Positions 53,416-60,357 of a stretch of 64,000 nucleotides of DNA are shown one piece after another. The DNA comes from a virus, in the IMG/VR virus record IMGVR_UViG_3300023196_002944, positions 1-64,000 of that record; one strand, written 5' to 3'. Each line of letters starts with the position of its first letter. Position 1 is the first letter of the stretch. The notes beneath the pieces were generated by a model, which searched no databases, was not told where the DNA came from, and worked only from the letters and a program-made list of their open reading frames with translations. The position numbers and the translations under genes were made by a program.

Positions 53416-54464
53416 ATGTTGCCTCCGGTGTTTTGGTTAAACCCCCATTCGTATTGCATTACGCATTTCTCTTCAAGATCACTTAGAAAATCGTCATAGT
53501 CAAATCCAAGTGTAGAATAGATGTATTCAGCAGCGGCATCTGATTCATACTTGAGAAGTTCAGCAATGAGTTCTAGGTGTTCAACACGAGTTCGATCACG
53601 AATGGGTTTTGGTAGTGATTTAGTAGTTGCTGTTTTTGGTAACTGGCTTTCATAGCCAAAACCGTCGCGTGCACTGCCATAACTGTAAGTATAACGGTAG
53701 TTGTCTTCGGATGGATTACGTTTGACAGGAAGTTCATGCCATTTTATATCGATCAGTTTGTCGGTGAGTTGCACAAGGTATTCTACATTAAGGTGTTCGA
53801 ATTTGCTGTGTTCCTCGTAGTATCCAATACTGATGTTGCTGCATTCGGGGACTAAGTGAACGTAGTTGGCGGTGTCAGTGAATGAACCAGTAGCAGGAGA
53901 GTGGCCCATATCTAGCTGTTTTGCCAAGGCATAGGCCCATTCTTGTGAACAGCAGACACCTGTCATTTGGCTGGTAATGATGTCTTTGGTGCCTTTGCGG
54001 TCGAATGCCAGAATCATATCAATGTCTTCTAACAGTTCGGGATTGAATTCAGCGATTGCATCGCTGCCAATACCTCCCATTTCTTCTCCGACGTGGAATA
54101 TGTATTGTCCCGGTACGTTGTACTTGATCAGCATTAACATGATCCATACACCTGCGCCGTCATCAGCACCTAAAACTCCCCCGTCGTGGTTAAAGATGGT
54201 GCAGGTGTCTTTGACTACAGCCAGTTGGTGACGAGTGTCTTTGTTGTGAACGGTATCAAGATGGCAGGAAAAAGCATTGCGGTAATTTTCACCAATGCTG
54301 ATTAGACGGTTGCCTGTACTATCAACAATGCATCCGGGGATTGGATCAATCCAGTCTTCTGCAAGTTGTGACTCATGTCTGCCGTTGTAAGGGCGTCCTG
54401 TGGAAAGAATGTTAAACAACGCAGGAACATTCAGTTCATATTTGGTGGGGGATAGTATTCTCAT
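53412..54464 (-). CDS. M20/M28/M42-like zinc metallopeptidase, 350 aa
   Basis: All five expected metal ligands can be placed: HLDTV (H68), GADDGAG (D101), GEEMGG (E127, E128), AFDRKG (D154) and EEHSKFEHLN (H224 region). It has an intact catalytic core but a C-terminal 110 residues that resemble no known dimerisation domain I recall. Such enzymes usually cleave N-terminal residues, dipeptides or amide-linked acyl groups. A cytosolic peptidase or amidohydrolase in a replication operon is unusual. It overlaps both neighbours (1 and 4 bases). Confidence 0.75.
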   Translation of the reverse strand: MRILSPTKYELNVPALFNILSTGRPYNGRHESQLAEDWIDPIPGCIVDSTGNRLISIGENYRNAFSCHLDTVHNKDTRHQLAVVKDTCTIFNHDGGVLGADDGAGVWIMLMLIKYNVPGQYIFHVGEEMGGIGSDAIAEFNPELLEDIDMILAFDRKGTKDIITSQMTGVCCSQEWAYALAKQLDMGHSPATGSFTDTANYVHLVPECSNISIGYYEEHSKFEHLNVEYLVQLTDKLIDIKWHELPVKRNPSEDNYRYTYSYGSARDGFGYESQLPKTATTKSLPKPIRDRTRVEHLELIAELLKYESDAAAEYIYSTLGFDYDDFLSDLEEKCVMQYEWGFNQNTGGNI

Positions 54465-56683
54465 CAGGCAACAACCTCTTCTGCTGTGGGTTCAATGGGC
54501 TCTGCATTGTCTTCCATGGCTTCATCGATTAGAGATTGAAGGCGCTTAAATTTATCGAGAGTGAGATAGAATTCAATAGCATGAATAGACGTGATAACAG
54601 AATCACAGGTGTAAGGTAAGTTTTCTGGCTTACAAGGTTCAGTTCGATTTTCTTTACATGCTTTGAGGTATGAATAGACGATGTACTTATGTAGGGACTG
54701 GGTGATTTCAAGGGCGGGACAATTACATGAATCAAGAATATCAGCACCCATTAAAGAATTCGACAAGAATGAAGAGAAGTAAGTGTCGAGGGGAGTAATT
54801 GCCAGAGGTTGCGTACGATAGATGTCTTCGCTCACGTTGAAGTAGTGAGCAGAATCAGTTTTGATGCATTTTACATCTTCTCCGTTAAATAGAAGGTCTG
54901 CGCAGAAGTGAAGGAGTGGTTCTGGGCGATCTGTGAATTCGGCTTCTTCTATAAAATCCATATCGCAGACAGCGAGTTTGCCGCCATCAACAGGGCCGAT
55001 GATCATATCTTCATTTATAATATCACTGGTAAGCATGAATGTGACATCACCAGAATCATTAAGAACAGGAAAGGCTTCATCATTCGGGATGTATTCACCG
55101 GAGATATCTTCAAGGAGATCATCTGCTCTCATGTAGTCGTCGTTATATTCACAGTACAGAAACCCGTTGTTTATGGCGGCTTCGTAGTTAACAAAGAATT
55201 GGTCTTGGCATTCTGATTTGACAAGGTCTTCATTGTTAATTTCGACCCAAGAAGTCCAGCCGTGTAAGTTGTGGGCCTCTACGAAGTAATTATCTATACA
55301 TGACTGACATACATCTGTTCCGGTATGAATCGTAGTAAACTCGATATCACGGCGTTCTTCACACCATTCACAATACCGCCCTTGGTCAAAATGTGCATAG
55401 CCTTGTGTGGCGTCTGCATCAATTGTTTGCATATCTTCCATACTATCGTTAGAAGGTATAAACCATTCACCATCTGAGTCTTCTACTATGCCAAAAGCGT
55501 AGCAGAAGCCGTCAATATAAGGGAATACATAGGAGCCGCTACAGTAGTCGCCGTTATCAATGGCAGCAAGGCGACAACCATTTAAAGCTCTTTCGTTGTA
55601 TCTGTAACCTAAGTCTTTTAGTAAACGACTGAGTACGCCTTCATCGCCATAAACGCGGCCAAATACTTTATCATTTTTGTTAACTACAGCGCGTGCTGAA
55701 TATCCCCTACTTCCGTTTTGGCGGCGTAAAGCAACAACGGTAGTATCAGGTGAGAAGTAGACGCGAGAGGGGTGGCAAACAGTTTCGAAGGTATGTGATC
55801 CATCCATGCAAGAACTGGGGCCGTCTTGGTAGATTTCTTCTGCGTCATCAGAACTTTCTGCGAAGAAAAGACGTTGCATTGCTATGTCGGCTGTGAATGA
55901 AGCAACGGCGTCTTTGATTTGCTCATTATCCATAAATGGGAATTCACGTGAAAGATACCGTCCCGGTCGTATGCTCAGTTGGCGATCTCCAATAAGATAT
56001 TGGAGGTTGGGAGTATAGGCGATATTCTCCGGTTTGTTGCGTGCACGATGAACGAAGTGAGACGGCATTGTAGGAAAACAGGAAGGTGGCACCATGTCGA
56101 TTAAACCAAGTGCTGACCGAAGATTTTCTCGGTGCATGGGCCAGTGATTACTCATCTGGTTTTTTCCGATTATTCTACGGATGTAATAACCGATGTTGTG
56201 TGGGCGAGTAAAGGTGTCACTGGGGAAAAAGGCTGCAACGTATGGCAAAATGCTTCCTGTATTATTTAATACTGGAATAATTGATTTTAACATGTCAGGA
56301 GCCGTTTCCATGTTTGTTTCTTTCATAACTTTGATAGCACATTGTTCAAATTGATCCATCATGGAATTTATATCTGAAGCAAGAGGGGATTCAAGTGCAC
56401 TTAGAAGGGCGTACAGAGTATTTTCCCATGTGTGTTGATGAGCAAGAGCTACTAAAAGAGCGTGGTGATAGTTTCGATTGCGATCTGATTGGTCGCGGGG
56501 AGGCTCTCCATTGAATGAATCTAGTTCAATGACAGAAGAATCGTAGTCGGGAAGATAAGGAACGAGACCGGATCGGATTATCGAATGTTCTTTGGGTATG
56601 AATCTGAGTGTTAGGTGCGAGAAAACTGGGCCGAGGAAGCCAACTGTCCAGAGAAGAAAGCGATGTTTACTATTGATTTTCAT
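54464..56683 (-). CDS. Large phage protein with Cys knuckles, 739 aa
   Basis: A SCM motif at residues 286-288 opens a beta-rich region (RVYFSPDTTVVALRR, then ARAVVNKNDKVFGRVYG). A zinc-knuckle-like stretch (CEWCEERRD, then CQSCIDNY) and later LYCEYNDDYMRADDL follow. I have seen similarly built proteins of unknown function in other tailed phages. The first 270 residues are helical. It joins the metallopeptidase by a 1-base overlap and starts two bases after a 52-residue gene. Function unknown. Confidence 0.55.
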   Translation of the reverse strand: MKINSKHRFLLWTVGFLGPVFSHLTLRFIPKEHSIIRSGLVPYLPDYDSSVIELDSFNGEPPRDQSDRNRNYHHALLVALAHQHTWENTLYALLSALESPLASDINSMMDQFEQCAIKVMKETNMETAPDMLKSIIPVLNNTGSILPYVAAFFPSDTFTRPHNIGYYIRRIIGKNQMSNHWPMHRENLRSALGLIDMVPPSCFPTMPSHFVHRARNKPENIAYTPNLQYLIGDRQLSIRPGRYLSREFPFMDNEQIKDAVASFTADIAMQRLFFAESSDDAEEIYQDGPSSCMDGSHTFETVCHPSRVYFSPDTTVVALRRQNGSRGYSARAVVNKNDKVFGRVYGDEGVLSRLLKDLGYRYNERALNGCRLAAIDNGDYCSGSYVFPYIDGFCYAFGIVEDSDGEWFIPSNDSMEDMQTIDADATQGYAHFDQGRYCEWCEERRDIEFTTIHTGTDVCQSCIDNYFVEAHNLHGWTSWVEINNEDLVKSECQDQFFVNYEAAINNGFLYCEYNDDYMRADDLLEDISGEYIPNDEAFPVLNDSGDVTFMLTSDIINEDMIIGPVDGGKLAVCDMDFIEEAEFTDRPEPLLHFCADLLFNGEDVKCIKTDSAHYFNVSEDIYRTQPLAITPLDTYFSSFLSNSLMGADILDSCNCPALEITQSLHKYIVYSYLKACKENRTEPCKPENLPYTCDSVITSIHAIEFYLTLDKFKRLQSLIDEAMEDNAEPIEPTAEEVVA

Positions 56684-56685
56684 GT

Positions 56686-56844
56686 TTAGTGTTCTCGTTT
56701 GATGGGTATATCTTTGTCATCAATGTTTTTGCTGATAGTATCTGCAATGTCGTGCAGTTTGTCTGCCAAGTCCTCCTTATCATCAGCATGTACAGTAATA
56801 TCCAGTTTTAGTCGTCGTCGTTTTTGCTTTTTCTCGTCAGTCAT
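56686..56844 (-). CDS. Small charged protein, 52 aa
   Basis: Begins at the ATG inside the end of the Prim-Pol gene (8-base overlap) and stops two bases before the 739-residue gene. The product has an Arg/Lys-rich N-terminus (EKKQKRRRLKLDI) and an acidic helical middle (ADDKEDLADKLHDIADTI). No family is recognised. Tight packing supports expression. Confidence 0.55.
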   Translation of the reverse strand: MTDEKKQKRRRLKLDITVHADDKEDLADKLHDIADTISKNIDDKDIPIKREH

Positions 56845-57682
56845 GTGTGTGTCTTCCGGCAAGCCCGTAGGGTGTGGTTATACCTGCTGCTTTCAGGCAC
56901 GTGGTTGTGGGTTCGTGGAAATGTGGGCATTTCCATTGGCTGTAAATATTACGACAAGTAAGTGGGAACGAAACATTTTTGTAGATGTTGTTGGTGTGAC
57001 GATAGTGGTGGCCGAGACTGAGAAATTCGGGGGTCGCATCGGCTGCTAGATAGGCATTAGATGCGTAAGCACGAGCAGTTGCGTAACGATTTTCCCAGTC
57101 TGGATCATTGCGTTTGTTTTGGAACCAGCGAATGAAATCGCATCGCATTAATTCGTCTTGATGTATGGTCATAGGTTCAAATGGTGCTACAGGGATGACT
57201 GAAGCTGAAGGGGATGGAAGTGATTTCATAAACTCACGTATCCAGTAAGGTTCTGAATACACAACTGGTTGGGCGTAAAGCATTACAATATGCGGGATGT
57301 CGATGCGAGGGTAGACATTTAGCCCGCGCCGATGTCCTTCTTCCCATTTGAAGTAGTAGTGACGCCCGCCACTGGGGGTTTTTGTGTACTTGAACCAGAG
57401 CCACGGGATGCGGGAGATTGGCCTGAAGTCTTTGTTGACGGGAGTGTCAAAGTCGATGACGGTGATGCCGCTGGCTTTGCCGGTGAGGACGCAGTAGTGG
57501 CCTGTGTCGAATTTGGTGATGCTGCTCCAGAGTTCTTCTGGACTTGGTGGCTCCTGCTGATAGTGTTTCCAGCGGATTGCTGGCCTTTTTTCTTGTCTGA
57601 TCGCTGGGAGAATGATCCATTTTTCCCTGAAGATTTTACGCCGGATGTACTCGCCATCGATGGGTGTGAGGTGGTCTGCCAT
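56837..57682 (-). CDS. Stand-alone Prim-Pol (AEP) enzyme, 281 aa
   Basis: It matches the bifunctional DNA primase/polymerase N-terminal domain of the AEP superfamily. VIDFDTP gives DxD at D77 and D79, TPSGGRHYYF gives the sGGxH motif with H108, and IDIP near residue 128 gives the third acidic residue. Thus it can start strands and may extend them. The C-terminus has four Cys/His residues (CPHFHEPTTTC) that could bind zinc. GGAG sits seven bases before the ATG, inside the neighbouring gene. It is separate from the larger primase-helicase at 60317. Confidence 0.8.
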   Translation of the reverse strand: MADHLTPIDGEYIRRKIFREKWIILPAIRQEKRPAIRWKHYQQEPPSPEELWSSITKFDTGHYCVLTGKASGITVIDFDTPVNKDFRPISRIPWLWFKYTKTPSGGRHYYFKWEEGHRRGLNVYPRIDIPHIVMLYAQPVVYSEPYWIREFMKSLPSPSASVIPVAPFEPMTIHQDELMRCDFIRWFQNKRNDPDWENRYATARAYASNAYLAADATPEFLSLGHHYRHTNNIYKNVSFPLTCRNIYSQWKCPHFHEPTTTCLKAAGITTPYGLAGRHTHD

Positions 57683-58254
57683 GATTTTCTCTCCGGCAAG
57701 GCTTCAGCTACGACCAAGGAGTCGAAGGGATTAGTTGCTGCGGGTTTGCTTGTGATAACCAATTCATCATCCTCTGCTGAGAGGAATCCCAGCGGTTCGT
57801 TGGTTTTGGTGTCGAAGAGGGCACCGCAGTCGATGCAGATGGACACATCTTTTAGGAACTCGGGTGGGTTGGGGGGAATCATGAGATTGTGGGGACAAGG
57901 AGGTGTCTCTGGTTCTACTGCAGGTTCGAAGACAATTTCCACCTCTTCCTCATCGTTGTCATCATCAACGAGTGCGATAGGAGGGGGAAAATCGATAGAC
58001 TCTCCTGCGAGTCCGAAAAGAGCAGCACCGTCGACGTAATGGTCAATGTTGGTTTTCTCCCCTCGGGAACGTGCCATTTTTACGCAGACCATGAACATCC
58101 AGCCTTCTTCTTCAGTGAGTTTGTGTTCACTGTAAGCATTGAAGATGGCAACAGTGCGTTTCATGCTGCGTTCAGCGTGGATGTCGCGCTCGGCAGCGCG
58201 GTCTTCAATTTGATCGCCTGCAATTTCGAGGATGGTAAAGGCTGATGTCTTCAT
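57319..58254 (-). CDS. DUF6378-like protein with overprinted C-terminus, 311 aa
   Basis: Residues 20-90 (ERDIHAERSMKRTVAIFNAY, then FMVCVKMARSRG, then DHYVDGAALFGLAGES) fit the DUF6378 family of phage proteins. A possible zinc site (CPHN, CIDCG) follows. From about residue 192 the protein runs out of frame through the first 121 codons of the Prim-Pol gene and becomes low-complexity (Ser, Thr, Pro, Lys, Ala), as expected of a frame that is not constrained. The intact N-terminal domain is probably real; the long C-terminal overlap may be translated or could reflect a lost stop. GGAG precedes the ATG by five bases. Confidence 0.6.
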   Translation of the reverse strand: MKTSAFTILEIAGDQIEDRAAERDIHAERSMKRTVAIFNAYSEHKLTEEEGWMFMVCVKMARSRGEKTNIDHYVDGAALFGLAGESIDFPPPIALVDDDNDEEEVEIVFEPAVEPETPPCPHNLMIPPNPPEFLKDVSICIDCGALFDTKTNEPLGFLSAEDDELVITSKPAATNPFDSLVVAEALPERKSWQTTSHPSMASTSGVKSSGKNGSFSQRSDKKKGQQSAGNTISRSHQVQKNSGAASPNSTQATTASSPAKPAASPSSTLTLPSTKTSGQSPASRGSGSSTQKPPVAGVTTTSNGKKDIGAG

Positions 58255-58265
58255 GTTTGCTCCGT

Positions 58266-58484
58266 TTATGGTTTATGCTTCTGCAAGGCTTCTTCGATCT
58301 TTTCGTGAAATTCCGGGGTATCAAAATTTTCGGTGATTATACGGCAGGTGCTAAGTAATCCCATTAAAGACTTGAGTTCATATTCACCAAAATCGCAGAC
58401 TTCTTGTTCATTTAACATGTCAAGACATTGTTCAAGATCAGGAGCGGTATTTTCGATGGCGCAGTAGCTCATGTTAGCCATCAT
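58266..58484 (-). CDS. Small conserved phage protein (MSYC-type), 72 aa
   Basis: AAGGAG precedes ATGs at 58484 and 58481 (the longer 87-residue frame to 58529 lies in the neighbouring gene). The core SYCAIENTAPDLEQCLDML matches a short protein family found in many tailed phages (MSYC.FENT..DL..C). Function unknown. It overlaps the zinc-ribbon gene by 11 bases. Confidence 0.6.
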   Translation of the reverse strand: MMANMSYCAIENTAPDLEQCLDMLNEQEVCDFGEYELKSLMGLLSTCRIITENFDTPEFHEKIEEALQKHKP

Positions 58485-58818
58485 CTTTCTCCTTGAAGTC
58501 GCAGTGGCCAGAAGGATTATCGCTCCCACAATGTAGACAGCAATACTTGCTGTGAACGAGACGGTTACCTACGCAGCGTTTTGGGTCGATGTAGGTGTGA
58601 CAGAGAGCAAGTCTGTCTTTTTGATCTTGAGTAAGAACAATTTTTTCAGGTTCGATTTCAATTTCGGTGTGATGGAAATCGTAGATGTTGGTCCATTCAA
58701 GGCCACAGTCACGGCATATGACTTCGATATATTTTTCATCACTTCTGACACGATTGATTGAATTAGATCGGCAACTGGGGCATAGGTTGGGCGGAGAGTC
58801 GAGGCATATGGTAGTCAT
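58474..58818 (-). CDS. Two-zinc-ribbon protein, 114 aa
   Basis: CPSC and CRDC (residues about 13-39) form one zinc ribbon resembling those of TFIIS-like or topoisomerase-type proteins. CCLHC and HC near the C-terminus may form a second. The acidic centre (IEIEPEKIVLTQDQKDR) links them. It is probably nucleic-acid-binding. It overlaps the HTH gene by 4 bases (ATGA). Confidence 0.6.
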   Translation of the reverse strand: MTTICLDSPPNLCPSCRSNSINRVRSDEKYIEVICRDCGLEWTNIYDFHHTEIEIEPEKIVLTQDQKDRLALCHTYIDPKRCVGNRLVHSKYCCLHCGSDNPSGHCDFKEKDDG

Positions 58819-59123
58819 GCGGCTTTTCTCATTGCCATCAGTTCGTGTAGACCAGTGTTGGTAGCACGGTCGGCATAGTAGACATCAAGGCCAAGACCAT
58901 TGGCAACTTTGGCGATAGTTTTGAAGTGTGGAAACATGACGCGGCAGTCGATCCAGTTGTAGAGAGTCTGGACGCTGACTTCTGCGTCCAGTGCAAGTTT
59001 GGAAAGAGCGAGACCTTCGTTTCGGTTCATGTAGATGATGTATTCAACGAGTTCATCGAAGGCTTTGTAGTGGGCTTCTTGGGACATGGCTTTGTGCCAC
59101 ATTTTTAAGCTCATTTTCTTCAT
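58815..59123 (-). CDS. Cro/C1-type helix-turn-helix protein, 102 aa
   Basis: The segment LSKLALDAEVSVQTLYNWI is a standard HTH, followed by an IAKVANGLGLDVYYAD helix as in XRE-family DNA-binding proteins. Predicted to bind DNA and act as a transcriptional regulator. Because it lies mid-operon rather than divergently, its target is not obvious from position. Confidence 0.75.
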   Translation of the reverse strand: MKKMSLKMWHKAMSQEAHYKAFDELVEYIIYMNRNEGLALSKLALDAEVSVQTLYNWIDCRVMFPHFKTIAKVANGLGLDVYYADRATNTGLHELMAMRKAA

Positions 59124-59128
59124 CGGTT

Positions 59129-59539
59129 TTATTCTCCAGTCTCTGGGGGCGTGTGCAAATCGGCATACCTGTGGATGTGTTTCAGGTCTGTGAGTACGGT
59201 ATCCAGACGTTGAGCGAGTTCATCGATTTCGGGGTGACTGCGGTCGACGTAACGAAGTAATTCGATATGAGTAAAGCCGTGAAGGTTGATATTAGACATG
59301 GGTTCTAACATGTCGAGTTCAGAATCCACGAACTGGTAGATGATTTCAGATTCGTCTGGCGAGGTGACGAGGCAAACTTGGTAGGCAGTGTTGAAAGGGT
59401 TGGGGTGTGGGTATTCCAAGAACATGAGCGGTGTGCGGTCGCGTTGCATACCTAGCATGTGGTCGGTAGTTCCAAAGGCGAAGTCGTGCACACCTCGGGT
59501 GATGACAATTTTGTCACCGCGTTGAAATTTGTTTGGCAT
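59129..59539 (-). CDS. Hypothetical protein, 136 aa
   Basis: I use the ATG at 59539, with GGAG nine bases upstream, not the TTG at 59554. An N-terminal beta domain (GDKIVITRGVHDFAFG) and an acidic helical C-terminus (ELAQRLDTVLTDLKHIHRYADL). It overlaps the upstream gene by 26 bases. No family recognised. Confidence 0.5.
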   Translation of the reverse strand: MPNKFQRGDKIVITRGVHDFAFGTTDHMLGMQRDRTPLMFLEYPHPNPFNTAYQVCLVTSPDESEIIYQFVDSELDMLEPMSNINLHGFTHIELLRYVDRSHPEIDELAQRLDTVLTDLKHIHRYADLHTPPETGE

Positions 59540-59801
59540 GCTGTTTTGCTCCAACTTTTATGAGGAAGGGTTTGTGGGCTTGCGATACGATCAATTGGTA
59601 ATGCCCTTTGGGTAAGTCGTCAGGCATGACGTTGAATATGGCTTCCCACATGATGTAGCGTGCTTCTGCGTGCCCATAGCCTCGGTTTGAAGCTTTAGAT
59701 AACAAGTCGTAGAGACGTAGAATGTCGATTATGTGTTCCTTGGGGATCATATAGTGGGTTTCGGTTTTGGGTTCGAAAAAGGCTTTTATTGCTTTCCACA
59801 T
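59514..59801 (-). CDS. Hypothetical protein, 95 aa
   Basis: The ATG at 59801 has AAAGGAG at good spacing; the longer frame is an overlap with the neighbour. N-terminal MWKAIKAFFEP may be amphipathic. A helix-rich middle (IIDILRLYDLLSKASNR) ends in a basic tail. Family unknown. Confidence 0.5.
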   Translation of the reverse strand: MWKAIKAFFEPKTETHYMIPKEHIIDILRLYDLLSKASNRGYGHAEARYIMWEAIFNVMPDDLPKGHYQLIVSQAHKPFLIKVGAKQHAKQISTR

Positions 59802-59811
59802 AGGGGCTCCT

Positions 59812-60357
59812 TTAAGGCTGCGCTTGCATCCACTCAATGGCTTCTTCAAAATAGTTGGAACCAATAGAACGTCGTATTATTTTGTCGACGTAGAGAGTTT
59901 CAGTCATGTCGCAGGTTACAGAAGTGAGTATTTCTGTGCCTTCTGGGATGATACAAAGTGCCAGTCCTACATCATGACCCCAGAAGCAATACTCTTTTGC
60001 TTTGGCTAAACTTAAGAAGCCAAAAAATCCGAAAGTTGAATCAAATGGAGATGAGTATTCAAAGCCGGGGGCGTAGTGCACATCTTCTCCCGTAGGGTGG
60101 TTTACTATTTTGCCCATCATGCGCTGATTCCTTTTGGCATTGCACCATTTGAGGATGGAGTCAATAACAGCGAATCTGCCTGACAGGAAGAAGGAGTCGA
60201 GGTCATTTGAAAAGGTGAACCCTCCGCGTTGCGAGGGAGAGTAGTAAGACCAGTATTTAGACCTTCTTCCTTTGGTTCTTCGAATTTCAACCCATTTGTA
60301 GAAGGGGGTGGGGCAGTTAGTTATGCGCGGCATACTCGTCTTCAGCATTAAGCTCAT
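59812..60357 (-). CDS. Hypothetical protein, 181 aa
   Basis: I use the ATG at 60357, with GAGG nine bases upstream, giving a 41-base overlap with the primase-helicase gene. The middle (GFFGFLSLAKAKEYCFWG, then ALCIIPEGTEILTSV) resembles phage proteins of unknown function with an FFGF...A...Y signature. A later start at 60333 is possible. No activity can be inferred. Confidence 0.5.
   Translation of the reverse strand: MSLMLKTSMPRITNCPTPFYKWVEIRRTKGRRSKYWSYYSPSQRGGFTFSNDLDSFFLSGRFAVIDSILKWCNAKRNQRMMGKIVNHPTGEDVHYAPGFEYSSPFDSTFGFFGFLSLAKAKEYCFWGHDVGLALCIIPEGTEILTSVTCDMTETLYVDKIIRRSIGSNYFEEAIEWMQAQP

Noticed and set aside
57332-58039. 235-residue plus-strand ORF
   Set aside because: It is antisense to the DUF6378-like and Prim-Pol genes, has no ribosome site and shows a low-complexity composition typical of shadow frames.
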